Below are positions 1 to 10,788 of a stretch of DNA of 64,000 nucleotides, one piece after another. Origin of the DNA: Apoda limacodes (Eukaryota; Arthropoda; Insecta; Lepidoptera; Limacodidae). A program made the translations under genes and the position numbers. The notes under the pieces were generated by a model that saw nothing but the letters and a program-made list of their open reading frames with translations, ran no database searches and had not been told where the DNA came from. Within the stretch, counting starts at the first letter, position 1. Every line of letters begins with the position of its first letter. The stretch is taken from the NCBI GenBank assembly GCA_946406115.1, contig OX291542.1, forward strand, positions 3,062,959 to 3,126,958, written 5' to 3'.

Positions 1-1983
1 TCTACCCATCAGAATAATTAGATATATTATAAAACAAACGCACGCAAGCGTGAACTTCGACCTCAGTAGAATTTGTTTCTTTTAGTTTTATCCTGGGTCG
101 AATGCGTCTAAGTTCTTAAACAATTGTTTTGTGAAAAGGATAGCTCACTTTTTAAGAACAGCATGCTATCGCACAAGTGCACCTACTTTAGATGTGAAAA
201 CACTTCAGATAATAGCGCTTACATTTTTAACCAATTTGAAAAAAGGGAGGTTCTCAGTTTGACCCGTATGGTTGTATGTATGTATGTATGTTTGTCCGTG
301 ATTATCTCGCGTTTGGCTGAACCGATTTTGATACGGTTTTCAGAAAAGTATTTGTTACATTCTGAAGAAGGTTTTGGTATTGTACATATAACAAATGTAT
401 ACCCCGAGACATCGTCGTTTGCATCGATCCGTTAATAATTAAGCGATGGATTAGTTTAACTCGACCGATTTTGACAAAATTTTAGTACACTTACGAGCAA
501 AAACTAGTTAGTCACTTACATAAACGACGATATTTCGTAAACTAGTAAAACAGAAAGTAGGTATGTTAAAAGTAGTTTTATTTTACTCAAAAATTATTCA
601 CTTTCCATTTGTAACTATTTAGCTAACTTAGAATTAAAAAAAATAGGTTTTTTACTTTTAGGTATGTAAAAAAGGAAATTTCCTTTTGATTCCTTTTCCT
701 TTGACGCGCGCCGTGTCAGTGACAGGTCACGCACACATACCCGTGCTTGTAGTAGTGCTCTCGCTAGCGCCGGTTGTTTGAAGCTAGCAGTCTATAGGTT
801 TAGTCATGTGCCCTAACCAAATGTGCATTTCGACGATAGCTACGTTATTTTACGGAGTCACGGGCAAAAGCTAGTAAAAAATATCTCAGGAATTTTAGAT
901 ACCTAAACATTCAACCACCTTTCGGTCTCCTTCATACAACTCATTTGTACGTTATATTACATATATTTATGATAATACGAATTCATTTTAAAATTTTAAT
1001 CTCAACATCCACTATATACTAGCTACTAACACGAAAACATAGGATTCTCAAAAAAGAATTTAATCGCAAAACATCTGTCATTTAATAATATAAATTATTA
1101 CCTTTAGGTTTTTTACATCCCTGCGTTTGGTTAGAATCTTTTCATTAATAAACTATTTTAAATTATAAACCAGCCCAAAAAATTGTTATAAAATGTAATG
1201 CCCCTAAATATTTTTTAAAATTTAATTTGCGATTTTCATATACCTACACTTAAAACTAATTAAACCCACCTTTTGGCCCCCTTATTTCGTACTTGTTAAA
1301 AGCTTCCATCATTACATATTTTTAATCTTAAACCTCAATACCAAATTTCCTGTAAATAACCTGACGCAAACAAAGTAATTCGGTAGAAACTTTTAAACAA
1401 CTTTGACCCCCCTAATCCGTACCTGTTGTAAAAAATTATAACAAAAAAATGTACTGATCCTTAACTGTAGCGTTTTAGCTTTCGATTATAATTTTATTAT
1501 GTACCTACCTACTTTTACATATTTATAAGTTACCTACCCAGTAATTTTCTTAACTTGCATAGATACCGACATTGCAGATCGTTGCCGATTGGTTAAAAAA
1601 AAACTGTAAATTAATAGGTAGGTATATATTTTCATGACATATCTTCATTAACATTATTATTTTAAATTTGAATAACTAGTTGAAAAAATCTTATTTACTA
1701 CTAACTACTTACATTACCTAGATAATTATTAATTGTCTGAAATCTACGCGCTTATTGCGGGGGGCAAATTTATGGAATTGCAACTCTCCTCTTAAGACCT
1801 TTTTACTAAATCTTGAGATGTAGGTACTTCCATTTACATTTACATTCCCCAGAAAAAGGCAAGATCCGAGTACTCGAGACGTTTTCGCAATAAACTTTCT
1901 CGTCTTCCTACTTTATGATAAAAATATGTAGGATCGCGATGTGCGATGTTTTGTCGTATGGCTCGATATGTAGGTAGGTATTA
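1..1983. other. gene-free AT-rich intergenic stretch
   Basis: No coding exon was recognised on either strand. The only long reading frame (124-435) covers low-complexity and repeat sequence and has no family resemblance. Recognisable content is limited to dispersed repeat fragments: one at 232-440, and a short Helitron-like tail near 855-872 that ends in an AAAAGCTAGT-type motif. Confidence 0.6.
232..440 (+). repeat. fragment of a dispersed element with GGGAGGTTCTCA and 'GGCTGAACCGATTTTGAT' blocks
   Basis: The stretch reads from a GAAAAAAGGGAGGTTCTCA block through a GTATGTATGTATG run into GTTTGGCTGAACCGATTTTG. The same order of blocks recurs at 27994-28110, at 38149-38235 and, reversed, at 35790-35955, so this is a copy of a dispersed lepidopteran repeat. 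No coding capacity is visible. Confidence 0.55.
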
Positions 1984-2198
1984 GACACAGTTACCGCCAT
2001 CTATTGACTTCAAAGAACCAGTTACAAGTATAACAGTGGGTATTCAACGAGAAACGCTAGATGTCGTTAGCTAGTATTTTCGACCCGCTGTTACTAACGG
2101 CATCTAGCGGCTAAACAAAATAGCCCGAGTTACGGCGGTCCCATTTCATTGTATGGGATGAGGCATCTGTACTAGTATAGTATTATATAATCTGTGTC
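1984..2198. repeat. 215-bp MITE-like element with short terminal inverted repeats
   Basis: The ends are GACACAGTTA (1984) and the inverted TATAATCTGTGTC (ending 2198). An internal hairpin is formed by 17-bp arms at 2054-2070 and 2094-2110 with two mismatches. A related end (TATATAATCTGTG) recurs near 5992-6005, supporting a dispersed non-autonomous DNA element. The superfamily was not determined. Confidence 0.5.
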
Positions 2199-2575
2199 CA
2201 GGTCACGCAAGGGCCAGCTCATACCGAGACGCATCGCGACGCGGCATTGAGATAGTAGTACATTCAGGACCTTGTTTACTAGACAAAAAGATACAAATTA
2301 TAGTGAGAGCACAAAAGTTGCCGCTCGAGGTACCGTGTGTAGCTTCACGTAAAAAACGGTGTATAAAAGTTTACATGGGACGGAAAAAATAAATCTCTTG
2401 GGTAAAACCGTGGGAAACCAAGCTATTATTGGAATATATTAGTATACTTTTGGATGAAACAAACTAAGAAGTTCTATACAAATCAATAAATACCTATCTA
2501 TAACTAACCTACATCTAGGTATATTCCATCCCATCATTCTAGTAACATATTCCATGCTGCTCCAAATCCATACTT

Positions 2576-4136
2576 CCATACCAATATTATAAATACGAAA
2601 GTAACTCTATCTGTCTGTCTGTAACCTCTTCACGCTTTAACCACTGTACCGATTAAGATCATTCGGCATGGAGAAAGTCTGAATAGCGAGAAAGGACAAA
2701 GGCTACTTGAAAACGGCATGTTTTCGCCACGGTCGCTCGACTGGTGACCTTCTAGTGTATCTCACTCACCGATGGGCACTAGCCATTGAGAGTCAGGGGG
2801 AGGCATTGGCATGTAGCCTGGACATAGCGAAGGCGTTCGATCGGGTCTGGCACCGGGGTCTTCTATCGAAGTTGCCATCTTACGGAGTGCCCGAGGGTTT
2901 GTGCAAACGGGTGGCTAGCTTTTTGTCCGGCAGACGCATACGTACCGTAGTTGACGGTAGTTGCTCTGATAGCATGGGCATTGATGCTGGTGTCCCGCAA
3001 TGCTCTGTGCTGTCTCCTAAGCTGTTTCTACGCTTATCAATGATATGTTGGACATCAACAACATACATTGCTATGCAGATGACAGTACTGGAGACGCTTA
3101 TTATACTGGTCGTGCAAGCATCCCTCGCTCCATTGTGGTGGAAAAACGTGAAAAAACTTGTGTCGCAAATCGAGATCACTCTGCCCAAGGTCTCTGACTG
3201 GGGACGGAAAAACTTGGTCCGATTCAATCCTACAAAGACACAAGTCTGCGCGTTCACCGCTAAGAAAACCCCATTCACTGTAGTCCCACAATTCCAGAAC
3301 ACTCCCCGCTCCATCTCCAAGAGCATTGGGATCCTTGGTGTCGACATCTCCAGCGATGTTCAGTTCCGAGATCATTTACAAGATAAGGTGAAGCTGGCGT
3401 CCAAAAAACTAGGTGTACTCAGCAGAGCGAGGCAGTACTTCACGTCGGGGCAGAGGTTGCTGCTTTACAAGTCGCAGGTTCGGCCCCATATGGAGTACTG
3501 CTGCCATCTCTGGGCGGGTGTACCCGGATACCAGCTTGGACCTCTTGACTCAGTTTAACGATGGGCTGTGAGAATTGTCCACGATCCCAAACTCCCTTGC
3601 CGTATCGAACCCTTAAGTTTAAGGATTTTGCCTCCCTGTGTGTGTTCTACCGCTTGTAAAATGGTATGTGTTCTGAGGAATTGTTCGAAATGATGCCCAC
3701 GGCTACTTTCTACCATCGCACCGCCCGCCATCGACAGGGAATTCATTCTCACACTTTAGAACAGAAATGGTCGCGTACAGTGCGGTTTCAGAGAAACTTT
3801 CTCCCGCGAACGCATGGGTTGTGGAATGAGCTCCCTGCCAAGGTTTTCACTAAGGACTACAGTATGAGGTTCTTCAAGAAAGAAGTTATTGGATTTTTGA
3901 AGGGTCGGCAACGCGCGAGTGATACCCCTGGTGTTGCAAGCGTCCATAGACCACGGTGACCGCTTACCATCAGGCGGACCGTGTGCTTGTTTGCCACCTT
4001 AGTGGTATATATATATATAAAAAAAAATGTTTTTTTCTATAATTGAGTTTTCGTTGAAATTCTACATTGATAACCGAATTTAGGAGAGAAAATTCGGTTA
4101 GAATTTAGGGGGAGTGAAACCGCGGCTAAAAGCTAG
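2576..4136 (+). mobile_element. non-autonomous Helitron-like repeat split by a LINE
   Basis: The left part (2576-2712) has the block CCAATATTATAAATACGAAAGT, a CTGTCTGTCTG run and an AGAAAGGACAAAGGCTACTTG block. The right part (4024-4136) has TTTTTTTCTATAATTGAG, then GTGAAACCGCGGC and a terminal AAAAGCTAGT. Copies at 13763-13950 and 14316-14440 show these two halves joined directly, so 2713-4023 is an insertion. The CTAG-T terminus and lack of coding capacity fit a small Helitron derivative. Confidence 0.6.
2713..4023 (+). mobile_element. 5'-truncated jockey/CR1-like LINE, reverse transcriptase remnant
   Basis: This encodes part of a non-LTR retrotransposon reverse transcriptase. Visible motifs in order: the palm block LDIAKAFDRVWH (near 2820-2850), GVPQCSVLSP (2989-3018, normally GVPQGSVLSP), a YADD active-site block that lies in another frame near 3062-3080, then the thumb and C-terminal block with WAGVPGYQLGPLD, a stop at 3556-3558, and FQRNFLPRTHGLWNELP (3787-3836). 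At least two frame changes and one stop show it is dead. The 3' UTR contains an ACCATCAGGCGGACCGTGTG motif and ends in (TA)n/A-rich sequence at about 4020. It sits inside a Helitron-like repeat. Jockey versus CR1 placement needs a phylogeny. Confidence 0.8.
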
Positions 4137-5304
4137 TCAATAATTAATGCAAAACTGAACTATAGTTTTTACCATTCTATATTTCTTTATTCATTTTCAT
4201 ACTATATTCACTCGCCCTAAATTCAGTTCTGTTCTGCATTATATTCTATGTAGGAAAAAGGACAAACCCACTGCATTCTGGATCATATTTCATCGAAATC
4301 ATTTTCATATTGAACAATAACATACCATACTCGCCATAATACCTATTCTCACACAGAGCCGTCTCCATAACACTCGAACGCATCATCAGATCTTTCTTTT
4401 CACCTATACCAGAAATAGACCTATAGCATGGACAATGTCATATAAATGGCCGGCCATCCTGCTGTCCCCTACTTTTACCTATCACTTTTAGTCCTGTGTT
4501 AGAGGAGGTGAGCCTATTCTGATGCAATGAATCTGGACTAAGGTGGGTTATATATGTCCTTCGTCGTAAACCACCATATTTGGAAAAAAAACCGACCAAG
4601 TGCGAATCTGGCTCGCGCACCGAAGGCACCGCACAAACTTATTATGTATATGCAGATAGTTCTTCAGTCATGGATTTTTCCTATATTTGTTTTGTAAGAT
4701 CTTGCTCCTTGCTTGAGAAAAATGATCTTGACAGACAGACGGACAACAAAGTGATCCTATAATGGTTTATTTTTCCTTTTGAGGTGCGAGTTAGTACCTA
4801 AAAAGTGGTAAATGTAAGACCGGAGACAAAATAACTACCACAAAAGGGGGTCCTTTGTCAGTTTTTGACAAACAATAAGAGGGAAGTCAGAATTCGACAA
4901 ATATTTATATGCGAAATATTTTAATAAATAATATTTTTATAAAAAATATGTTGAAATAACTATATGTCTACATACATGTGTCTATAACATAAAAACTCAG
5001 TTGATGTCAAGAACATAATTTATTTATAACATTTATATATATTCAATCCTCAAAGCACATCGCCGGCTTTTTGCTTCAAAACAGCAAATCGATGTTGAGG
5101 ATAACCGTTTGGTGTTCAGGTATCTTTAGGTTGAAACAATTATTTTGAGCCGTAGTTCTTAAAATATTTAGGAAGGGAGCTATAACTTCATCATTTTTTT
5201 GTATGGGATTTGAAAATTTCTTTGTCGATGGATGCGAGACTCTCAGACCCATGATTGCAAATGTCATGATAAGGAATGTGACAGAAAATCCTTAAGAAAC
5301 AACA
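4137..5304. other. intergenic region 3' of P450 copy 1
   Basis: No gene was recognised. At 4579-4765 there is a fragment of the dispersed repeat that starts AAAACCGACCAAGTGCGAATC and contains a GACAGACAGACGG run. The rest is AT-rich. A candidate poly(A) signal for the minus-strand P450 gene (AATAAAT on the minus strand) lies near 5018-5026, about 280 nt past its stop codon. Confidence 0.5.
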
Positions 5305-5570
5305 TTATTGTGTTGCATTGATAAACGCCTCCCTGCCCCCTGCTGAGTGAGAACCCTTTGCATCTATGTCCATATTATCTGTGGCTTCACTGCCGAGTGC
5401 TGCCTCTCGCCTCGTGAGTGTGAGCGGCAGGCCTCCCAGGAAGTTCTCGGCCGCTACGGCAGTGGGGTCCGGCTTAGGGCTCCGCAGGCTGCAAGCCGCG
5501 GGCTGCACTCTAAATTTTTGTAAGACCGCTGCCACTCCCGCCATTGACAAGCTTTTGCCAAGTCGCGCAC
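5305..5570 (-). CDS. cytochrome P450 copy 1, last exon (C-terminus)
   Basis: This exon completes the P450 whose first exon is 10789-12148. The acceptor reads TTGTTGTAG followed by GTGCGCGACTTGG; joined in phase 1 it continues the heme-loop Cys-Val-Gly with Ala-Arg-Leu-Gly-Lys-Ser. The product then reads MAGVAAVLQKF (the L-helix region), a variable loop, and FLGGLPLTLTRR, the usual C-terminal strand of clan-3 P450s. Family members, including copy 2 here, normally stop directly after this block. Here the frame runs 33 more residues, through AALGSEATDNMD and a run ending INATQ, before TAA at 5305-5307. The total length would be 541 residues against about 508 expected. The tail could be real, or it could reflect loss of the original stop. 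Confidence 0.85.
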
Positions 5571-6154
5571 CTACAACAACATAGAAACAGAAATAAAGTA
5601 ACATTTTCATTACAAGAATATTATTACACCCAACTACGCGTTAAAATTTACATAATCTTGTACACCTGCTGAACAATAACAGTCGATTCTGGTACCCGTC
5701 TGCCGCCGACCCAAGGTAACCTGAGGCCCCAGGTGTCTGCTGAGCCATAATATTTACGCATAATCAATAGTTACGTTAACCTATTGTTAACAAAATGGCG
5801 ACGAGCTACTTTTAATAAAATTTAATCATCAATTAATTATAAAAGGTATTTTCGGCAAAAATATGTATCCACTCGAACAATTAGTACATACTGATAAGAA
5901 TTCTTTACTTGCTTGCTGTCTTTTTTCTTTAATTTTTTTTTCACATATCACATATTTTTTTTAAATTTGATATACCTAGAGAGTATATTATTATATAATC
6001 TGTGCCTAGAGTATCATCTATCATACTCGTACAAATTACGTGAATGCTTAATAACTACTCATAAAAATATTTGATTTAATAATAGTTAATGATTATATAA
6101 ACCAAACCATATTTCATATTCGTGGGACGCTCTACAGCCCGGTGGGCCGACGAC

Positions 6155-7116
6155 TAGGGTTGCCAACTATACTGTTTTGAACAGTATTATACTGTTTTTC
6201 AGTAAATTATACTTTTTACTGTTGAACAAAAATAAAGTATACAAAATACTGTTTACATTTATTTAGTCAGAGGGCGTGCACTGCTCAGCACTGAGTTTCT
6301 GGTCGTGTCAAATATTAAAGGGCTCGTTCGTTTTGGGATGCAGAATCATCATTTTCATTACCTGTCATCCGTTCATCATCATCATCTGTGACAAACTGTC
6401 ATGCGTTTGTTTACGATATTTTTGTTATTTTTGTCACTTTTGCCACCGAAAAATGAAACTTTAGACCCATGTCTGGCGGTGGGGTTTTTGTGTTAATCTG
6501 TCAAACTGCCTATACACATTCGTTGTTTATGGTAGTGTGTGTGTGTGTTTTATCGTAGTGTGTGTACGTCAACACATTTCACATTTGATCATTTTGAGAA
6601 AATTATAGATAATCTAAATCTGTGTAGACTCAATATTGGTATGGATGATTTATATTCAGAATTAACAAATTTCAAAGTAATTTATGAAAAAATATCAGAA
6701 GGCAAAGATTTTCTTAAAACGACTACTGGCCAAAAGTGGAGCCATTTATTAGTTAACACTTCAGAAAATTTAAAAACATAACTAAAATTATCTAGTTTCT
6801 GTTCCCGCCACCTCAGCATTTACTGAAAGAGTTTTTTCAGTAATGAATGCTAAGTGGCGGGAGGATAGAAATAGAGAATCTATTAATTTAATAAAAAATG
6901 AGCTCCTCATTAATTTTAATTTCAGTTATAATTGTGATGAGGCGTATGAAGTTTTTTAAAAAGATTGTAAATTAGTAAGTTGTGCGAGAAGCTGTAAAAA
7001 ATATAAATTTAAAACAATAAATAAATAGAATACTGTTCATTTTTCTAAAATACTATTTAATATTCTTCATAGACCTGAATATACTTTATTTCTAGTAAAA
7101 AAAGTTGGCAACCCTA
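6155..7116 (+). mobile_element. internally deleted hAT-like DNA transposon
   Basis: The element is bounded by perfect 14-bp inverted repeats: TAGGGTTGCCAACT at 6155-6168 and its complement at 7103-7116. Inside, plus-strand sequence at about 6800-6958 encodes a hAT-type C-terminal dimerisation block containing VPATSAFTERVFSVMN and later KNELLINFNF, ending in TAA. An upstream frame (6539-6781) with YEKISEGKDFLKTTTGQKW may belong to the same transposase but is out of register. The catalytic core is missing, so the copy is non-autonomous. The 8-bp flanks (CCGACGAC and CTGTTAAC) do not match, so the target duplication is lost or the ends have moved. A block at 6420-6512 recurs in intron 1 of the PHD/RING gene. 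Confidence 0.75.
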
Positions 7117-8537
7117 CTGTTAACACCGCACGCTACATCCAGGGGCTGTGGCTAGAATTGAATCTGAGGTAGGGCAGCGGGGGTTTCATGCATGGGTACG
7201 GCGCAAGTAATTTTTCTATCTTTCATATTTTACCTACTTGTGAGCGTGAGTAATTAAGGTTAAAGGTAATTGGGTGGGATCGCGGGAAAACAAGAGCAAA
7301 ATGGTATTAATTTGTAGTACGGAAAAACAGTTTATATATATTATACCTTAGTTCTTGGTACTTTTAAGGTAGGGCATTAGTATTTCAAGGTAGGGCATTG
7401 CCCCATAATGCCCCCCCTTAGCTACGGCCCTGGCTACATCGTGTTATCATCGCTGCAAGGATACCACACAAATTGCATCTATAAATGCATTTGTATAATT
7501 CATAATGTTTCGCAATATAACACGTTAATATTCACATAATAAAAACTATTTTCCTTATAGTGACTAGTTTAGATTTAAGAAAATGTATTAACAATAAGTG
7601 TAAAATTGAATTAAGTTAGGTAAAAGTAGAGTAGGTTTGTTTCATTTCCCCTCTTTACTGTTTGTTAATATCAAAAATAATATTGTGTGAGTACTGACAT
7701 GTTGTCGACTTTGTACGCACGACTATCCCCAAAAAAGCGGGAATTTTAGTTTAATATATGTACGTAAAACTTATGCCATTTGTTGTGCAAAAATGTACAG
7801 CACTACTATGTAATGTTCTATATAGACCGTATGTACGGTTACTAAGTTACAGGTGAAAATAGTTAGCGTGTTGAGTATTGTACATTCTTTCTCCCTCACT
7901 CCTATAACAATAAATAGAGATACAAAAGTGATGGGTCTATGGGTAAAAAAGGGAAAGACTGTCTAAAACTTCACATGGCTAGGGTCATTAACCACCACCA
8001 CACCTTTGCCCCTATACGCAGGTATCTATACCGTTACGATAAGTAGTATGATTAGGGCGCAAATTAAATGTAGACTTATGAAATACAATAGCTTATAACT
8101 AAGCAACCGGCTGAAGGCTAGAATTCCAGCTCTTCTCTCACTGCGACCTAACCGTAGACGATGAAACACACCACTATATGTTGTTAGAACCGCCTCCGAA
8201 AGCTCTATCTTAGGACACCTAAATCGTCATTATAGCTTCTACCGTTTGGCTATAAAACCTAAAAATGTAAAACAACGTTATTTTTTAGTCAAGCCACGAA
8301 TCGTGTGACTGTGATGGCAAAAGCCGATAGAGACCCGAACTGTCAGTAGCGATTTATAGCTATGTAAATATACCTACACTTTCGATATATGTCTATATCA
8401 ACTACTATATGTTGTCTTTCACTAAGTTTTCGTGTGGACTAGATTTTTAGTCACCATAGTAAGTACAATAAGTTAAGTACTAAATCTAGAAGGTTCTATG
8501 GAACAACCTCTCCCGCTGATGGGGTTTTTAATTTAAT

Positions 8538-9206
8538 CAATACATATAAAAGGCTTTGTCCTAAATGACTGATGGATCAATGCCTAAACCGCTGATCGTA
8601 GAGACCTGAAACTTGGAGGGTGTGTTCTTTGTATGACGTAGGCATCCGATAAGATAAGGTTTTACTGAAAGGGTGAAGTGCGAGTCGGATTCACGCAATA
8701 AGGGTAAACCGATTGTAATGAAATTTTGGTAAGTTGTTATGCACACGCCGGGAAAGGTTTCTGAAGTAGTACAACCCTATTAGGTTGTTTTAAAAAAGGG
8801 AAACAACGTTCGCCGGTTCAGCTATATTTATACAAAATAAGGAATTGTCTGGCTGACTAATCGATCAATGAACAGCTGAAACCGCTTAGTCTAGAAGCAT
8901 GACATTTTGCACAAACGTTCCTTAAATGACGTAATAGGGCACTAAGAAGGGATTTTTGGAAATTAATCCCCTAAGGGGGTAAAATATGTGTTGGCAGTTT
9001 GCATGGAAATGGCTAAAACTTGGCTTAAACGTTAAAAATTAAGATACATGTTATTCACCGTTTTTGAAAAATTATTCTCTAGACGGCAAAATAGAGGATG
9101 AAAATGTGTTTGAGAATTCCGATGTTATTGTATGTAAAACAGTAAACAGTCAAAAGCTGTTTTTTTTTTTAAAGTTTACGCAGACGAAGTTGCGGAAATA
9201 AGCTAG
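8538..9206 (+). repeat. two adjoining Helitron-like repeat remnants
   Basis: The first (8538-8830) carries the 'AAACCGATTGTAATGAAATTT' type block and ends AACGTTCGCCGGTTCAGCTA, a decayed form of the AACGTTTGCCGGGACCGCTAG end seen at 56281. The second (about 8836-9206) has CTGAAACCGCTTAG, then GACGAAGTTGCGG and a terminal AAGCTAGT. Both match small non-autonomous Helitron derivatives. No ORF of note was found. Confidence 0.5.
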
Positions 9207-9429
9207 TTATAAATTTAGAACAAAATTTGAATTTGTATTCAGTCTTCAAGAAAACTTCAACAAGTCACTAGCTATGAAAGCTAAGAATTGAAAATTTTGT
9301 AAATATGTGTTAGAATTTAAGTTAGAAGCATAGGTAAAATAAAATCGGTCTGTTGTGTGCAAATTGCGGTTCTTAATATCTTAATCGCCTCAGAAGAAAC
9401 TCCTTGTCACGGGCAAAACCTAGTGCCAC

Positions 9430-9550
9430 AGATAATCGAAGGGTCTGTCCGCACCTACCGACGACCTTAAAAAGGTGGCTGGATGCGGATGGCTTTGGAC
9501 CGGGAGAACGGCGCGCTATATGACCAGCAGTGGACCAATATGAGCTAATA
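9430..9550 (+). mobile_element. fragment of an RTE-like LINE C-terminus
   Basis: Across two shifted frames the translation resembles the end of RTE-type endonuclease/reverse transcriptases (TDDL-K-VAG...W...DR...W...GEAY...QQWT order): a CCGACGACCTTAAAAAGGTG block, then GACCGGGAGAACGG and CCAGCAGTGGACC. It is short and frameshifted, so the evidence is the order of short motifs. A better-preserved copy of this region is at 57120-57330. Confidence 0.5.
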
Positions 9551-9652
9551 TAATGATATTTTATATTCCTCGATGTAAATATAGATGAACTTCGGTGGCT
9601 TTATGCTCGCTCTTATACTACGTATAAATACAAAAAAATCATATAATCAGAT

Positions 9653-9840
9653 AAGGAAAAACCGGCCAAGTGCGAGTCTGTCTCGCGCACCGATGCGCGA
9701 TGCGCGATGGTTCCGTGCAAACTTATTATTTGTTATTTTATAGTATGTAGAAGAGTAATATCAACTGTCTTAGCGCAATTGGAAGCTTGGTTTAATTCGC
9801 GTCCTTTGACTCAAATAAGCGGTAATCCTGATGATTGGAT
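9653..9840 (+). repeat. dispersed-repeat end plus possible BEL/Pao integrase scrap
   Basis: At 9653-9705 lies another AAAACCGGCCAAGTGCGAGTC end of the dispersed repeat. Directly after it, 9752-9835 translates to STVLAQLEAWFNSRPLTQIS, which resembles the 'LTQIEACLNSRPLT' stretch of BEL/Pao-type integrases. The following residues do not continue the expected LTPGHFL block cleanly, so the assignment is tentative and the piece is non-functional. Confidence 0.4.
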
Positions 9841-10118
9841 GGAAGGGTTTAGTCAGTCTCACTCTCACTTCTGGAAGTTCTCCCATAAGTTGGTTGCTGT
9901 TTGGTCTAGAATACCTTATACATGTAACATAACTTTTGCACATTTATTTAATTTCATTCCTGGCCGGACTCACCACATCGAAGTGTACCATATTTTTTTG
10001 TTAAATACTATATTTTTATTACATGTGTACTCTCCGTCTCAGACTGCTTCAGCCCAGTACGCTGACCTCAGGTGTCACTTGAATAATTGTATAAAACTGT
10101 ACTGAATATTACACATAC

Positions 10119-10260
10119 GCACCATTTTTTCTAACTACTGTCTACTGGTGTTGGCCGGAGAATGGCCTTGACAACTTCTTACTTGGGGCGGTTTGCACAA
10201 AATTGTCCTGGACACGAACCTCAGTTAGGTTGTTCTTTGTTTATAGGTCTTTGCATACGT
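10119..10260 (-). repeat. 3' end of a jockey-type LINE
   Basis: The plus strand reads TTTTTTCTAACTACTGTCTA, then GTTGGCCGGAGAATGGCCTTG. The same order occurs at the 3' end of the minus-strand LINE starting at 20500 (TTCTAACTAGTGACTATTG then GTTGGCCGCAGATGGCCTTG) and in part at 37411. It is a short 3' remnant with no coding sequence. Confidence 0.5.
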
Positions 10261-10788
10261 GGCAAAAAGCATAATTCCGTAGCCTATTGGCACTTGTTAC
10301 ACTAGAGACGTTACTCACGTGGCAGCCGACCTTTTAAAAAATCATTTCTGTGCTTGAAGAACACTATATTGTATGTAGTCTCTAGGAAAAACAATCTAAG
10401 TATTAAGGGTTGGCAAGTTCAAAAATCATGTTTTTGATATTTGTAACCTTAATTATGATTTGCTTTCAATTTTTTTTCCTCCTCTTTGATATACTTACTT
10501 ATTTTGTAACGTTACAGTTTTTTTTTAATGTACTAGTTTCTTTTATACATTTTATAGTAATTTATAATTGTCGAGTAACACATTGTACTAACCTGTAGAT
10601 AGCTGTATGGGTTTTACAATGATTATGATATTGTTACTTAAACATTAGTTATTAAGTTTAATTGTAACAACTGTTTGTTTTCCCAAATAAATAAAAATAA
10701 AAAAAGTAAAAAATTAACACACTAGATAAATACGGCACCCTCAAGATGAGAGTTACATTCTCACTTAGCGAACTATGAATTTACTCAC

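Larger units (their letters stand above)
5571..10788. other. 5.2-kb intron of P450 copy 1, filled with transposon remnants
   Basis: The minus-strand donor at 10788 reads G/GTGAGT and the acceptor at 5571 ends TTGTAG. Between them lie a hAT-like element (6155-7116), Helitron-like repeats (8538-9206), an RTE-type LINE tail (9430-9550), a possible BEL/Pao fragment (9752-9840) and a LINE 3' end (10119-10260). The equivalent intron of copy 2 is only 659 nt. No host exon was seen inside. Confidence 0.75.

Noticed and set aside
124..435. 103-residue frame at the left edge
   Set aside because: The frame runs through a GTATGTATG run and a dispersed repeat block found at three other places.
2880..3375. 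Minus-strand frames opposite the LINE reverse transcriptase at 2.9-3.4 kb
   Set aside because: They are antisense readings of a recognisable plus-strand reverse transcriptase.
9707..10105. 132-residue plus-strand frame as a gene
   Set aside because: Its N-terminal part looks like a repeat end and an integrase scrap and the rest has no resemblance; treated as transposon debris in the P450 intron.
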